Origin: Trichostrongylus colubriformis | Lineage: Eukaryota > Nematoda > Chromadorea > Rhabditida > Trichostrongylidae | NCBI GenBank assembly: GCA_963978905.1 | Contig: OZ022257.1 | Coordinates: forward strand, 12,360,509-12,424,508 | Direction: 5' to 3' | Length of the DNA: 64,000 nt | Shown: positions 22,166-33,115 of the stretch, piece by piece | Numbering within the stretch: position 1 is the stretch's first letter | How the letters are laid out: every line of letters starts with the position of its first letter | Made by a program: the position numbers and the translations under genes | Notes under the pieces: generated by a model | Seen by the model: the letters and a program-made list of their open reading frames with translations, nothing else | Databases searched by the model: none | Told to the model about the DNA's origin: nothing

Positions 22166-23599
22166 TTCTCCTAGAAACCTGAGTGTGCCTTGATCACTAA
22201 ACTAGAACTTCATTTTTATGACTCAGTACAATTACTTAATTTCAGCAAGAAAAGTTGAAAGTGGGCAAGGGCAGAACGTGGATAGCGTGTATAGGTGTCG
22301 TAACAGTCATATTTGTCATGAAACTCCTTTTCTTCAGTGATCTTGGTGGAATACAAAAAATATTCGAAAACATGCAAAAAATGAAGTCCACATAACGCCT
22401 AGACAACCATGAGAAATCAAAGCCACAAAAAAATCAGAGAAATCCGAAAAATAACAAACTATTTTTGCCACAGAATTATTGAAAAAATGCACTGTGTGTT
22501 CCCGCCCTGTGGTGATGTTAAGATAACACTAAAGCGCCAATCACATTGCTGGAGGGTACTGACACGAGTGGTGAGTAAAAATGGAAGAAGAGAACTGCGA
22601 AACGCAAGCCAAACTAATTCCTTGTTACAAACAAGTAAATATTGTTCAAAAACAAACGCAACTGAAAATGAATGTTTAAATATAAACCTTCGCTGTTAAG
22701 AAACCTTTCACAATTATTTCACTAAGAATGGTTTTCGTTGAGCGGTACGACGGCTGTGATCGGTGCGACTAAGCTTGAAGGTGTAAAAAACTGACAACCG
22801 CATGGCAGCCTGCTGGTTTGTGATGGTCACCCTAGACTATATTCAATACTGCCCTGTTGACCAATAGACAAGATAAGCGCTATCGGTTGAATATTTTTGG
22901 CGCTCAACTGCTGTACGAAGGGTATGTCGGGCTCTAAGGGGTCAAAATTGGCTTTTGAGAAATTAACGACAGTTCAAGCAATCGTTTAATGCTATGGAAA
23001 CACAAGAAATGAAATCAAAAACTCCACAAGAACATAAGAAAGCAGGGTGGTCTTTCTAACATTTATAATTATTTTTTAATTTTATTTTTTAATTTCCATA
23101 CTTATCTTGCGCTTAAGGCGCACCATCAGTAAAAACGAACATCAAGTTTTGTGTAATTACAAACCGAACATTCCAAAAAGCAAACAGAAAAAGTTAGACT
23201 CTGAACAAGAGCTCGTGCACTGACCATTAAGGTATGTTTATGTAGGAGGAAAGACAAGAAAAGGCGTCAACTGGAATAATTTATTAATTTCACTTATTTG
23301 AACAATGGTAGGAGGAAGTTGCTCCTACAGGAGTTACCTAATGCTAACAGTAGACTAGGATGAGTATAGGAGTAAACTGATAAGCAGAGCAGGAGCAGAT
23401 CAGCCCGTGGCTGTCACCACCGCCCGTGCCGGCATTTCTGCAAGCACCCATCGTCATTCACATACATACACACACAACACACACACATGCACGCAGAGTG
23501 CCGAAAAATCGATTTCGGCCAACTGCAAAAAAATCGCATCGTCCGTAGACAGAAGCACAACTGCGCCAAGGATACTTGGTCTGACGCGAAACAGCTGGC

Positions 23600-23975
23600 T
23601 GTATGAGTTGAGAGCACGGCTTTCTCAGGTGTTGAGAAAAATTCCCGCTTCAGTACGATCCCCCCCCCCTCCTTCCACGGGACCAAATGCAACCCTACCC
23701 TCTTTGATCTCTACAGTACCAGTAAGTGTTGTCAGATTGTATAGTTCCAGTGTGATTCATTGCTGTGCTATTCTTACCTGAGTCAAAAAATATTTATTTT
23801 CGATTTCCTTAACGGGCCTTCAGTGAAATAGCCTTCGCTTCTTATCAGCTAATTGAAATTGAAGGTTCAAATTTTAGCGCTGTCGCTGTCCCCTGGGTGT
23901 AGAACCCCATCCTGTCCGATCGATTACGACCCCCGCCCCTGTCTAGGAATCCTCGACTACCGGTGTGCCCTGGTG
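23600..23975 (+). repeat. MITE family D copy
   Basis: Contains TCAGGTGTTGAG, CTTCAGTACGATCCCCC, GATCTCTACAGTACCAGTAA, ATTCTTACCTGAGTC and an end reading GAATCCTCGACTACCGGTGT, in the same order as the copy at 62105. Confidence 0.65.
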
Positions 23976-24676
23976 GAGGCAGGGATGCGCATGAAGGCTA
24001 GACACCGTGCCCCGAATGCGGGAGTGACAGGCCTGGCTTTTGCGATTCATTCATACTTTTCAACAATTTTCCGTAGCCAAATGCTTGTCTTACTGAGATG
24101 GAGAAAGTCCATGGAAATTGTATCAGAGCGTTATATGGATGGGGGGATTGTTTCGCTGCCGTAATTCATCTAGATTCCTAGGCTGTTTTTTGGCTTCATT
24201 TTAGGTGTTTTGAATTTTCTTTTCTTCTTCTTCCAATTTGTTTTTCTCGTCTCCTAATTGGTTACCGAACTAAATGTGTTTTCGTTCGACCTATTGCCAG
24301 TCGAATTAGTCCATGTGTATCCACACATGCAATAAGTCTAAACCCAAATCTAAATCAACCTATATCTAAATCCCCAAAAAGTTTTCTTCCTTCCTGGGTT
24401 TAGGAAAAACTCACACTTCGTAGATCATTATTTTTCCTATCGTCTTCTCACTTTTATTGGCCTGTTCTGATGTTCTGGTATGTGAAATAGATGCACTGGC
24501 CTATAATGCGCCCCCGTCAATATATCCATATACATGAACTCTCCACGGATAACTGAGCCGAAATGGGAATAATGATCAGCAAGATTTCACAATGAAATCC
24601 AACTATTCGCGACAGAGGTTTTTCTGCTGTGAGGACGAGGCAGATTCGCATGCACAGCCACTATCGTTTGGTATTA

Positions 24677-25569
24677 GGTTGTAAGGAAAGTTCTGGCCGC
24701 TTTTTCGCGTTCACAAGATAAATTTAAGTATCAGAGCGCGTCAATATGAATCAGCTGACATATTGTGCTCGTTAGATAGAGAAAAAGTTGCTCTTTCAGA
24801 ATGTATGTTTTATTTGGAATGCCACAAGGTTTTCAATTTATTAGGGAAGTTTTAAAGTGCTGCGAAAATGGCACTTTTAAGATGGCTTCACTTCAAGAGT
24901 TCTTGTTTAGCCGAGTCCCAGCGAAGGTGATCACAAATGTGAATACTGCAAGAGGAGGGGGTGTATCACTGGATGGAACACATTGTCTCCGGTTTCAGAA
25001 GTGCAGAGATGAGGACGAGCTGCTCGAATTTTCAATTGATCAAATCGCTTTAACGAAAACGGCAGAAGGCGATGAGCGTCCATATTTGCAGGGGATATCC
25101 ACAAGTATTGGCCCTCAACAAGCAACCTTAGCTGACCACCTCAAGTGGCCTTGATTTGGAAAAATCCAAAAAAATGGGTGCCGCGGGACCCCTCACGGCA
25201 GTCATGCGCAAGCGCATTTTTCACAAATCCTCTTCCACTAATTGAAGCAGTTGCAGGGTGAGGCCCTTACTCGTCTATCATGTTCATCAGATCTAGCGCT
25301 AACTATGCCCCACTTCCCAAAACATCTGGCCAGCTCCTTCAGTAGCAGTGTGTTCAGAAAGAGTGGCGATTTGAAGTCGACTTTTTTTCATTTCGCGCAA
25401 TATAAATTATCAGTCCTTCATCAAATTGAGATGTTTAGGTATGCATAGTGTTGCCAAGAGTGTGGCGAATCTAATGGTGCTTACTCTGTGAGAAAAGATG
25501 CACTCTGAGCCGAGTTATGATCTCTCGAAGTTGAAATTTCAAAAACCGGCCAAAACTTCCCTTACAACC
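24677..25569. mobile_element. Non-autonomous mariner-type DNA transposon, 893 bp
   Basis: The left end GGTTGTAAGGAAAGTTCTGG followed by CC and the right end, whose reverse complement reads GGTTGTAAGGGAAGTTTTGG then CCGG, are inverted repeats flanked by TA at 24675-24676 and 25570-25571. The start GGTTGT is shared with the mariner at 6656. No transposase-like reading is seen; an internal 117-residue open frame is unrecognised. Confidence 0.82.
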
Positions 25570-25609
25570 TAATAGATCCCGAAACGAAGAGGTGTGGTGA
25601 CTGTGTTCA

Positions 25610-25678
25610 TACTCAGCACCAGGGTCAAGCCTCCGTCGAATCCTCGACAGAGGGGTCGTATCTGGTTCGCTGGAAGGG
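25610..25678. repeat. Family D fragment
   Basis: CGTCGAATCCTCGACAGAGG followed by GGTCGTATCTGG matches the end motif of family D. Confidence 0.45.
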
Positions 25679-26654
25679 AGAGGGGAGTTGTAATCGTTGA
25701 GTAGGCAGTGACTAACGGAATTTCTCAGGCTGAGGGTCAAAAGTGTTGAGGGGAGATGCGATAGAACTGCTAACTGGGTTCAAATCCGGAACTGATACTT
25801 CATTCAGTCTTTACTCAAACTCGAAGGAAGGGAAGCGGCACCCCACATATAGGTCCTTAAGAAGATATTGTAAAGAGAAGAGCGCCGGAAAAGCGTTTGT
25901 ATCCACTGAGAATGTGAATGAAATCCCTATGAATGGCGCATCCCACAGCAAAGCCAGCCGAGGTTAACCATCCTCTCGTTGGCTTTTTGAGAGCAAAAGA
26001 TGCGTACTGGAGGCATAACAGGCACAGTGGAACATTTTTTTTCCAAGGAACCATGGGATGATCTCACCACTTCAACGAAAAGAATTTTTTTCTAGTGGCT
26101 TCCTCTCAAATAACTTCTTTTATTTTGGGTACATGGCATAGTTCAAGTGGTCTTTAGGAAGCGGCAACCATGCACACCCCGTATAACAAAACTGCTTCCA
26201 TAAGGTTAAGTGTGAAGGAAGTTACGACCATTCGAGTGAAACACTTCAAAAATTTCCGAAATTTTTCTAGACTGTATTTTCATATAGATAACTACGCAAC
26301 CACTAAGGAAAGCCAAGCGACCAATAGATTGGTCTAAGAAAGTTATTTAGAAGACAGTTTACAATACTTTGAAAGATTGAGTTTCAGTAAACTTACAGAG
26401 CAATATTTTATGCTTTTTTACTTTGGAATTATTCTCGCCTTGAATCATAGATTCTCGGTAATACGGCAGAAAACGTTTATTACGGGGGTTGTAGATACAA
26501 AGTAAGTCAAAAGAGGAAACGAGGCCAACTCAGAGAACATCTATTTGAACGACAGTGGCTAAATAACAACCATGAAAGCTTAAAATGTCGGCAGATTCTC
26601 GTTCAGCTTTTAAGCAGCATGACGAGAAATACATGAAACTCTCTTCCACTGAAT

Positions 26655-27246
26655 TCATTTCTTGGATGCAGAGGATGCAGTGGATGGAGCAGCCATGATG
26701 GGGATGTTTCTCTTCTTCGGATGGCCTTCAATGTGCTTCGGTGCTTCGATGGACAGATGGCCTTCGTCATCAACCTGCGTACGAACTGCATCCAGATCCA
26801 CATTTTCGGGCAACATCCATTTGCGAGTGAACGACCTGAAGCTTACCGGCATTTTCTAGAACGCGACGGGCAGAATGCGACGATGTTACTAGAACTCACC
26901 TATGCAGTGAACTGTTCTTGGTCTTATGCTCTTGTTTGCCCTCGACCGTCAGTACTCGTCCATCCAGATGCACATTTAGTTCTTCTGGGCGGAACTGGGA
27001 CACATCCACCGAAACGGCGAACTTCTTATCGTCATCAACAGCCTACAAATACACTTGGCCGTTTTGAACGATTGTCATATACGGATGAAGTTCCAGAGAA
27101 TGTACCTTTTCAATATCATTAGCCACATGAAGCACTGAATGATCAGCATTCCTCCAATAAGGAAAGACGCTTCTTTCTGCGCGATCCATATCTCTCATAG
27201 TGTCGTACATAACACGACTGAGTGGATTAATCATTACATACCCCAT
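26655..27246 (-). CDS. Small heat-shock protein A1 (HSP-16/HSP20 family)
   Basis: ATP-independent chaperone that binds unfolding proteins. Exons 27246-27106, 27042-26900 and 26835-26655 (TGA), with GT/AG borders, give about 154 residues, normal for the family. The N-terminal part ends in FPYWRNADHSVLHVANDIEK; FPYWRNADH is typical of the C. elegans hsp-16.41/16.48 subtype as I recall it. The alpha-crystallin domain is residues about 48-130 (DDDKKFAVSVDVSQFRPEEL, LDGRVLTVEGKQEHK, GHLSIEAPK). The C-terminal oligomer motif is NIPI. Introns are only 63 and 64 bp. The start at MGYVMINPLSRV follows alignment with A2. It is head-to-head with B1. A possible AATAAA lies near 26475 on the minus strand. 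Confidence 0.95.
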
Positions 27247-27409
27247 GGCTAACAGTGCGGTAGGAAGTCACTGAAACAATGAGTAACAGCTGCTAGTACT
27301 TGTTGATCGAAAGCGACTGGTGGTAGAATATGTACGAACAACAGGAGGAAGAAAAATCATGACCAACACCTACACATCAAATGGAAATTCTGAGCACGTT
27401 CCAAGACAA

Positions 27410-27535
27410 AGCCACGGTGGAGGTCGATTGGTCGAATTTTCGCGCGGCCGCCCGCGGCGAACGGTGCCGCGAAAGCGAGTCGTTTGGACTGGTACCGTAA
27501 GGGACCCTTAAAGATTGCACCTATTTTCAGCGCGG
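27410..27535. repeat. Family F repeat fragment
   Basis: GGTCGAATTTTCGCGCG, ACCGTAAGGGAC and AGATTGCA blocks are shared with 34320-34560 and, inverted, 35440-35700. Confidence 0.45.
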
Positions 27536-27896
27536 GCGGCTAATTGCTTTTGTTCTTATGCTCTCTGAGAGAACCAAAGTATTAAAGGTAGTTCTGTTAA
27601 TGTTCTCTCTCATTCTGCAGTGAGTGATCCATAGAATTTTCTTCGGGAGCATTAACATTTGACGAAACCTATCAGGATAACACAACAATCAACAGCAACC
27701 TCAGGTTAGTAGAAGCTAGGGTAGCTAGGCCTTTATAAGCCTTGAAGGACGATGGAGAGCTCATATTTCGGTCTTAAAAAATTCTAATTCACAGATGGTG
27801 CTGAAACCCGCGAAGCGAAACATGACCAATCGATCCCCATTCCAAAGTGAAATACATGAGAGTTGAAATCCGTCACAACAGCCATACAGAGCCACA

Positions 27897-27925
27897 TTCA
27901 TCTAGAAACTTTATTTCATGAAATA
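27897..27925. promoter_or_regulatory. Candidate heat-shock element cluster in the A1/B1 divergent promoter
   Basis: The stretch CATCTAGAAACTTTATTTC then ATGAAAT holds a perfect nTTCnnGAAn dimer (TTCATGAA, 27915-27922) and a CTAGAAAC half-site. Another partial array, GAATTTTCTTCGG, lies near 27647. Both are between divergent heat-shock genes, where HSF sites are expected. This is inferred from motif and position only. Confidence 0.4.
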
Positions 27926-28423
27926 AAGAGTGGATCGTTAGGACGGATTTCGCATCGCGGCGTATATCGTGCGACGCGGTACGTGTCAGTCAGGAGGTAT
28001 GTAGTAGGGTGACGAATTGTTTACGTGTATTACCTTTCGGCATAATCGTGCTAGGACCCCCGGCGGAGGGCTACACTAGCTTGCACCTATCGCGTCGCAT
28101 GACACCCGCGTTGCAAAATTCCGTTCTAGCACTCTCCCCGACCAAGAAATCGTGAGTGCTACTGAATGCACAGAAGGTGGTATGACTGCGCGGAGGAGTC
28201 GTATGAGCGCGTCACACGCGGGTTACATAGAAACGGAGCCGAAAACAGTTATGTGGCACAGACTAGAATCGAGGCAGTAAACAACCATGGAGCAGATCGT
28301 GAGAGCGCTCGTCCCCTAGGTGCCTTCACACACATGCAATGACGCGCAATGGCGTAAACAAGTGAAGTACCACCCTTTCCTCCACCCAGACGAAGTGTGC
28401 CAGCTTTTCGTGACCAATTTTTG

Positions 28424-29022
28424 ATGTCTATCTGCTTGTTTCCATCGACAGCCGCGATACTGCCACGTCTGCTCGACGACGTGTTCGCGGATTTGGACGA
28501 TATCGATAAAGCTCTACGTGCTCACTCGAAAAATGGGACGCCCTCGTCAGGCCATGGGGATAAGGTACGTCAACCTTGACTACTATCCAAATTGATCAAT
28601 TTTTAATAATCTTCATACCTTTTGAGCAATCTGCATCACGAAAACGCCCCATGGTTGTTAACGATGACAAGAAGCTGGCGATCTCATTAGATGTCAAGCG
28701 ATTCAAGCCAGAAGATTTGAAAGTAAATCTTGAAGACCGAGTCCTTACAGTTGAAGGAAGTCAAGAGATCAAGGAAAAGGACGGTTATTCTCTGAGGTAT
28801 TCCGTGGGTTTGATTGTTCAAAAGTTCCTCATTAAATGTTTCTAATGATTTTCCAGGTCATTTGTTCGTCAATGGAATCTTCCCAAAGACGTGAATCTAG
28901 ACCAGCTTCATTCGAGTATTACTGAAGACGGACACCTTTCTATTGAAGCACCAAAACTGAGGAAACAGCCATCACGCCACATTAAGAACATTCCTATTCA
29001 CAAGGCAAGCCAAGAGAAATAA
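28424..29022 (+). CDS. Small heat-shock protein B1 (HSP-16/HSP20 family)
   Basis: Chaperone of the alpha-crystallin family. Exons 28424-28564, 28627-28796 and 28857-29022 (TAA) give about 158 residues. Exon 1 encodes a divergent N-terminus (RLLDDVFADLDDIDKALRAH). The crystallin domain is seen in DDKKLAISLDVKRFKPEDLK, VNLEDRVLTVEG and DGHLSIEAPK, and the C-terminal motif is NIPI. The exon 2 acceptor is unusual (CCTTTTGAG rather than TTTCAG) and adds QSASRKRPM before the domain relative to B2. An alternative is that this junction is wrong or weakly spliced. The start ATG keeps the MS-C-LP pattern of B2. It is head-to-head with A1. Confidence 0.9.
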
Positions 29023-29510
29023 ATCGATCTGTTTTTGTCTGCACGTGTTGTTTACGTATATATGTTATTCGCGCAAAAATGGCATAATTACATGTGTCCT
29101 AATCAATTTTCACAGATCTGCCTGCCCATTTAACAACCATGTAATTGCTGTACGACTCAATCCATAAAGTCATTCGAAAAAAACTGTAAAAAGAGCTATT
29201 ATTCAAGTTCTTGTCAGTTGTTAGCAAATGAGTATACTTGACCAACGAGAGCTCCGTCACGTTTGCCAGCCTACATGGCCTTGGGAGGATGATGAGGAAA
29301 AACAGAAGATTCTGATAATGCTCTACGTTCTTATTGAAAAATAAAGAAAAATGAAACGTCCTCAGCGGGTCGTGGGGATAGGTAGGCCCTCCTCCTTATC
29401 TCGGAAGGGGCGGGGTAGGAAGGTAGGGGGAGGGACGCAGCTTGCCGAACGGAGCGCACGCCTTAGGAGATCGCTGACGACGCTGTCAAGCTCCCTCTTT
29501 GGAAGCCTTA

Positions 29511-29627
29511 GGCCGCATTCATAATCAGGCTGCGTGCACAGGCAGCGAGGCAAAGTGGCACGGAGGAGATGCAGAGACAAGCAGCCACGCTCTGGTGTCG
29601 ATAATGTTAATTATGAACGCAGGCTTA
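29511..29627. repeat. Short or degraded MITE family A copy
   Basis: The left AGGCCGCATTCATAATCAGG and the right TTAATTATGAACGCAGGCTT pair imperfectly, with the internal GCAGCGAGGCAAAGTGGCAC block. Confidence 0.55.
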
Positions 29628-29954
29628 GACAAATCTGGGAGAGCCCAGACGGCTAGAGGACACGTCCCCAATTGCAAGAACGATTCAGGCATTAGGCAAG
29701 TTGCGTCTCACCTCCGAGCCACTTTGACCCGAGACCACCACATATTTTGGTGAAAAAGGAGTTGGATATTGTATCGAGATTCCCAGAAGGGGTTGTGTGG
29801 TCGTGACCGCCTTCTTCGACAGTCTACTCCCTGTTGTGAAGCTTAGCAGTGGGTCATCAACTAGACTGTTACAGCAACAAAAAATTCAAAATACGAGGAG
29901 TGGAGGGAGGATTGGATGCAAAGAGCCAGTTGATAAAGGGAGCTTGAATAGAAT

Positions 29955-30118
29955 GGACCGCGGTTATACTTTACGTGTATTTCTTGGTTGATGCCGGCAC
30001 CGGCTTCAATTGACGCAGACACGTAAAATGATGGCGTCAATTTGAGGCCGGTATGGGATTCAAGTGACGCAGGTGATGGCGTCAACTGACGCAGACACGC
30101 AAAGTATGACCGCGGCCA
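29955..30118. repeat. MITE related to family A, internally repetitive
   Basis: Left GGACCGCGGTTATACTTTAC, right CGCAAAGTATGACCGCGGCC. Inside, TGACGCAGACACG recurs three times in varied form, with GATGGCGTCAA copies. The ends resemble family A but the interior differs. Confidence 0.6.
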
Positions 30119-30839
30119 TAGTTGACTACTTGAGGAACACCTCGCGATAAATTGAAAGCGTTGTCGCACCTATTACAGAAGGTAGAGGCCTTGATTTACA
30201 CATCAGAGAAGATTAACAAACGAGTAGCTCAAGGAACGCCGAAAACAAGGTGTCCTGACTACAGTCCTCGTACGAGTACTACAGCCTAGAATCGACACTC
30301 TGCTTGGTGGTATCACTCGAATTTCAACGACATTACCTGTTCATCCTGCTTACGTTGCCTTCACTATTAGAATTTCTGTCCTAGCTTAACTTTTCATGAT
30401 GGTTTGCAAGCTTCCTTCGCCACGTAAATGCCTTGTTGGAATTCGGTTCACTCAAGGCCGGTCGTAATTCGGTTCTGCGGGTGCGACTTGGTTGAGATCG
30501 AGCGGGCCTATATCGCGAAGGTGAACTCGTGATGCCGCAAAAAGTGTGGCCAACTGCCCAAGGGTCTGCGGGCCCGAAGAAGGTAAGTGCCTATTTTAAT
30601 TACCGCGTGGCGCACCTTTGATCAAAAGCTAGTCGATAGGGTTCATCAATGGTTAAAACAATAACAACGTTGTTGCAGAAGGAGAGGATCCGCAGGAGTA
30701 CCGTATGAGCTAATAATTCTTCTAAAGATAGATCACGAAATGTGACCACAAAACCACGGATGCAATTATGCCTGTTATAGCCTGAATACTGAATCAAAAG
30801 GCTGTATACTATTGGAGCGATGCAGAAATGAAGAGAGGT

Positions 30840-31262
30840 GGGAGAATGTAAAAAGTTCGTGGCACATTCGTGCGGGTAGTGGGGCGAGGTTCATTCGCTC
30901 AAGATTCCCCACGATTCGGTCACATACATCTTTTTTCTCACTCTTTCGCTTATTTTCCCTTTCATTGTGTTGTGTTGTTTCAATTACTTAACATCATGAG
31001 TAAATGAAATTCGCCCTTCGCGACATCAAGACAGTTACGTCGGTCTTCCCTGTCGGCGGCCATCAGGCGATTGGGCCATGAAGGGTGCGGCTCGAGTGAA
31101 GCGCGCTAGGTTCGCAATAGCGCCCCAAAGTTGCGTTTTTCAACACGAGTTTGTCACACATTATTTCTTCTGAGCTCGACTGTTTGTTTACAGAGAATAG
31201 CGGTTCCGAATGGGCTTTCCAACCCCCTCCCCTGCATGATCTTAACTGGGATTATTTCCCTC
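30840..31262 (+). repeat. Dispersed repeat family E copy
   Basis: Blocks TTTCGCTTATTTTCCC, CATCATGAGTAAATGAA, TTCGCGACATCAAGAC, AGCGCGCTAGGTTCGC, CGTTTTTCAACACGAG and TGTTTGTTTACAGAG follow the order in the copies at 13845 and 17640. Confidence 0.55.
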
Positions 31263-31613
31263 GACTTTTCTCCTTCATCACTTCTAGAATCGACAACCAT
31301 CAAACTTCAGAGGGAAGCAGCTCTGCTGGCTGTCGGTCGCGAATCTCAATTGTCAATTTCCGAAGGAAATAACTTAGACAAATGAGATTGACGACTGTGT
31401 TCCGCCCTGTTCTGCACCTTCACTTGCCCCATAGAATGCTTTGTTGGAACGAATTACGAAAGCTTTTATTAAAAGAATTACAACTGAGTTGATTGAAATA
31501 AATTCCAAACAATTCAAAACATAAGAATAGATGTTGAAAAGCGTACGGGCCCATCATCAATTCTGATGCGAAATATGGGTAAACGTCATGCGCAGCCAAA
31601 ATCTCTCATCGAT

Positions 31614-32376
31614 TTACTGATCTTTCACTGCCTTCTGAATCGGAATGCTTTTAGCATTAATCGCAGGTTGGGCTTTTATTTTTGGTGCTTCAATAGAAAG
31701 ATGACCATCTTCAGTGATACTGGATCGAAGCTCATCAACGTTGACATCGTTGGGAAGAGCCCATTGACGAACAAATGATCTGTAATGCACAAATCTTAGA
31801 ATAAGCTCATACATTTCGAATCGCCAACAGGACCTACCTTAGCGAATAACCATTTCCTTCTTTGATTTCTTGTTTTCCTTCAACAGTAAGAACTCTGTCT
31901 TCAAGATTTACTTTCAAATCATCTGGCTTGAATCTACTGACATCCAGTGAGATTGCCAGTTTCGAATCATCATCAGTAACCTAGAAATGGATATGAATCG
32001 CATAAAAAATATTCCGCAACCCGGAATGCGGCATGCGGCGCGCGACGCAATGCGTGCCAGCTAGAAGTGGCGTATGCAGAAGGGTCCTGAAGCGATTACG
32101 CCTAAAATAAGGCGCAGAACATGTGTTCGATTCGTGACCCGAACACATACGACGCTCCTACCTTGCAAGCTGCACGAAGCAACGAGAAATTCTGTCACTA
32201 AAACTACCTTTTATTTGATGAGTAGCGCTCAAACCTAGTCAACTGGGCTCACTTACCTTGTCCAGCTGACCCCATGCAGCTCCGTCTTTCCTCGAATGAG
32301 CGCGTAGAGCCCTTTCCAACTCGTCGAATTCTGAGAAGACGTCGCCGAGCAGGTATGGTAATGTGCAGAGGGACAT
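31614..32376 (-). CDS. Small heat-shock protein B2 (HSP-16/HSP20 family)
   Basis: Paralogue of B1, in opposite orientation. Exons 32376-32257, 31980-31838 and 31779-31614 give about 142 residues. The N-terminus MSLCTLPYLLGDVFSEFDEL is followed by the crystallin domain from exon 2 (DDDSKLAISLDVSRFKPDDL, NLEDRVLTVEGKQEIKE) and exon 3 (RSFVRQWALPNDVNVDELRS, DGHLSIEAPK). The C-terminal motif is SIPI. Intron 1 (276 bp) is much longer than in the other three genes (62-63 bp), while intron 2 is 58 bp. Intron positions and phases match A1, A2 and B1. It shares a divergent promoter region with A2. Confidence 0.95.
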
Positions 32377-33115
32377 CGTCAGCGGCTAGCAATGAGGCAA
32401 CAAGCGAGAGACAGGGGTGGCTCTTACTACTTGTTTACGCGTAGGGGCTGTTAGGGAACAAATACTCTGGCAGTCTGTTTCATGGCTGTTTACTGCTGTT
32501 CCCCTCTTCTAGTCTATTCCATGGCTGTTTTCGGATTTGTTGCTCTGAGGCTGATGCGTGATGGTTCCCCTCTATAAGCTTTTCTGTCCTAATTTTTCAT
32601 CTTAAGGGAAAATACTTTTGTGTCTTCTAGACGAAGTCTGGCCTTCTTTTCTAGGCTGTTCCATCTGACGGGGAAGTTTGCTTCTAGCCACATGTAGCTG
32701 TGGGTGCTATTGCAATGAGGGGGGGGGCATCTTGTAAAAAGTTGCTTATGTAAGCCTCCTGGAGATATGCTTGAGGGGTCATTCTGCACAGTCACGCGTA
32801 TACTTTTGCCTAAGCCTTAGTGGGGAAAGAAGGGGTTCCTCTACTAATTAGGCTTAGTAAAAATAACACCCACAGTGGGACGTCCACCCCCCCCCCCCCC
32901 CCAAATAGCAATAGCACCTCGCCCTGAACTACTCATCGTGCTAGACGTCTTATCGTCACTTCTATGCCCTTTACTCGAAATCAGCCCAGTCTATTGCGTA
33001 GGTGTTTGTCCCGAAATTTTACTTCAGTTGTTATTCGCATTCTACCACCAGACGCTATCGATCAACTGCTATCAAATGTTCGTTCAGTTACTTCCTACTC
33101 TCAAACCGATCAATT
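32377..33115. other. Divergent promoter region between B2 and A2
   Basis: The 739 bp between two heat-shock start codons contain several TTCTAG-type half-sites (near 32507, 32625 and 32658), including TTCTAGTCTATTCC, which matches a three-unit heat-shock element except in the middle. CTATAAG at about 32571 could be a TATA box. G and C homopolymer tracts lie at about 32718 and 32887. No coding sequence is seen. Confidence 0.4.

Larger units (their letters stand above)
13163..26654. other. Gene-poor, repeat-rich spacer
   Basis: I find no supportable protein gene in this 13 kb. Open frames are short, unrelated to families I know, and often overlap repeats. Contents: family E, D and A repeats, two SINE copies, a local direct duplication (19437-20795), C/G-rich homopolymer tracts near 20230-20270, 20405 and 21540-21610, a CA-rich tract at 23460-23490, and a mariner-type non-autonomous element. 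Stretches 16000-17600, 18750-19430 and 22200-23400 hold nothing I can name. Confidence 0.6.
29023..31613. other. Tail-to-tail spacer between B1 and B2
   Basis: No gene is supported. It holds a degraded family A copy, an A-related element at 29955-30118 and a family E copy at 30840-31262. The rest, about 30200-30830, shows nothing recognisable. Confidence 0.55.

Noticed and set aside
24801..25154. 117-codon frame inside the 893-bp transposon as a transposase
   Set aside because: No helix-turn-helix or DDE-like motif is visible; kept only as an unexplained frame within the element.
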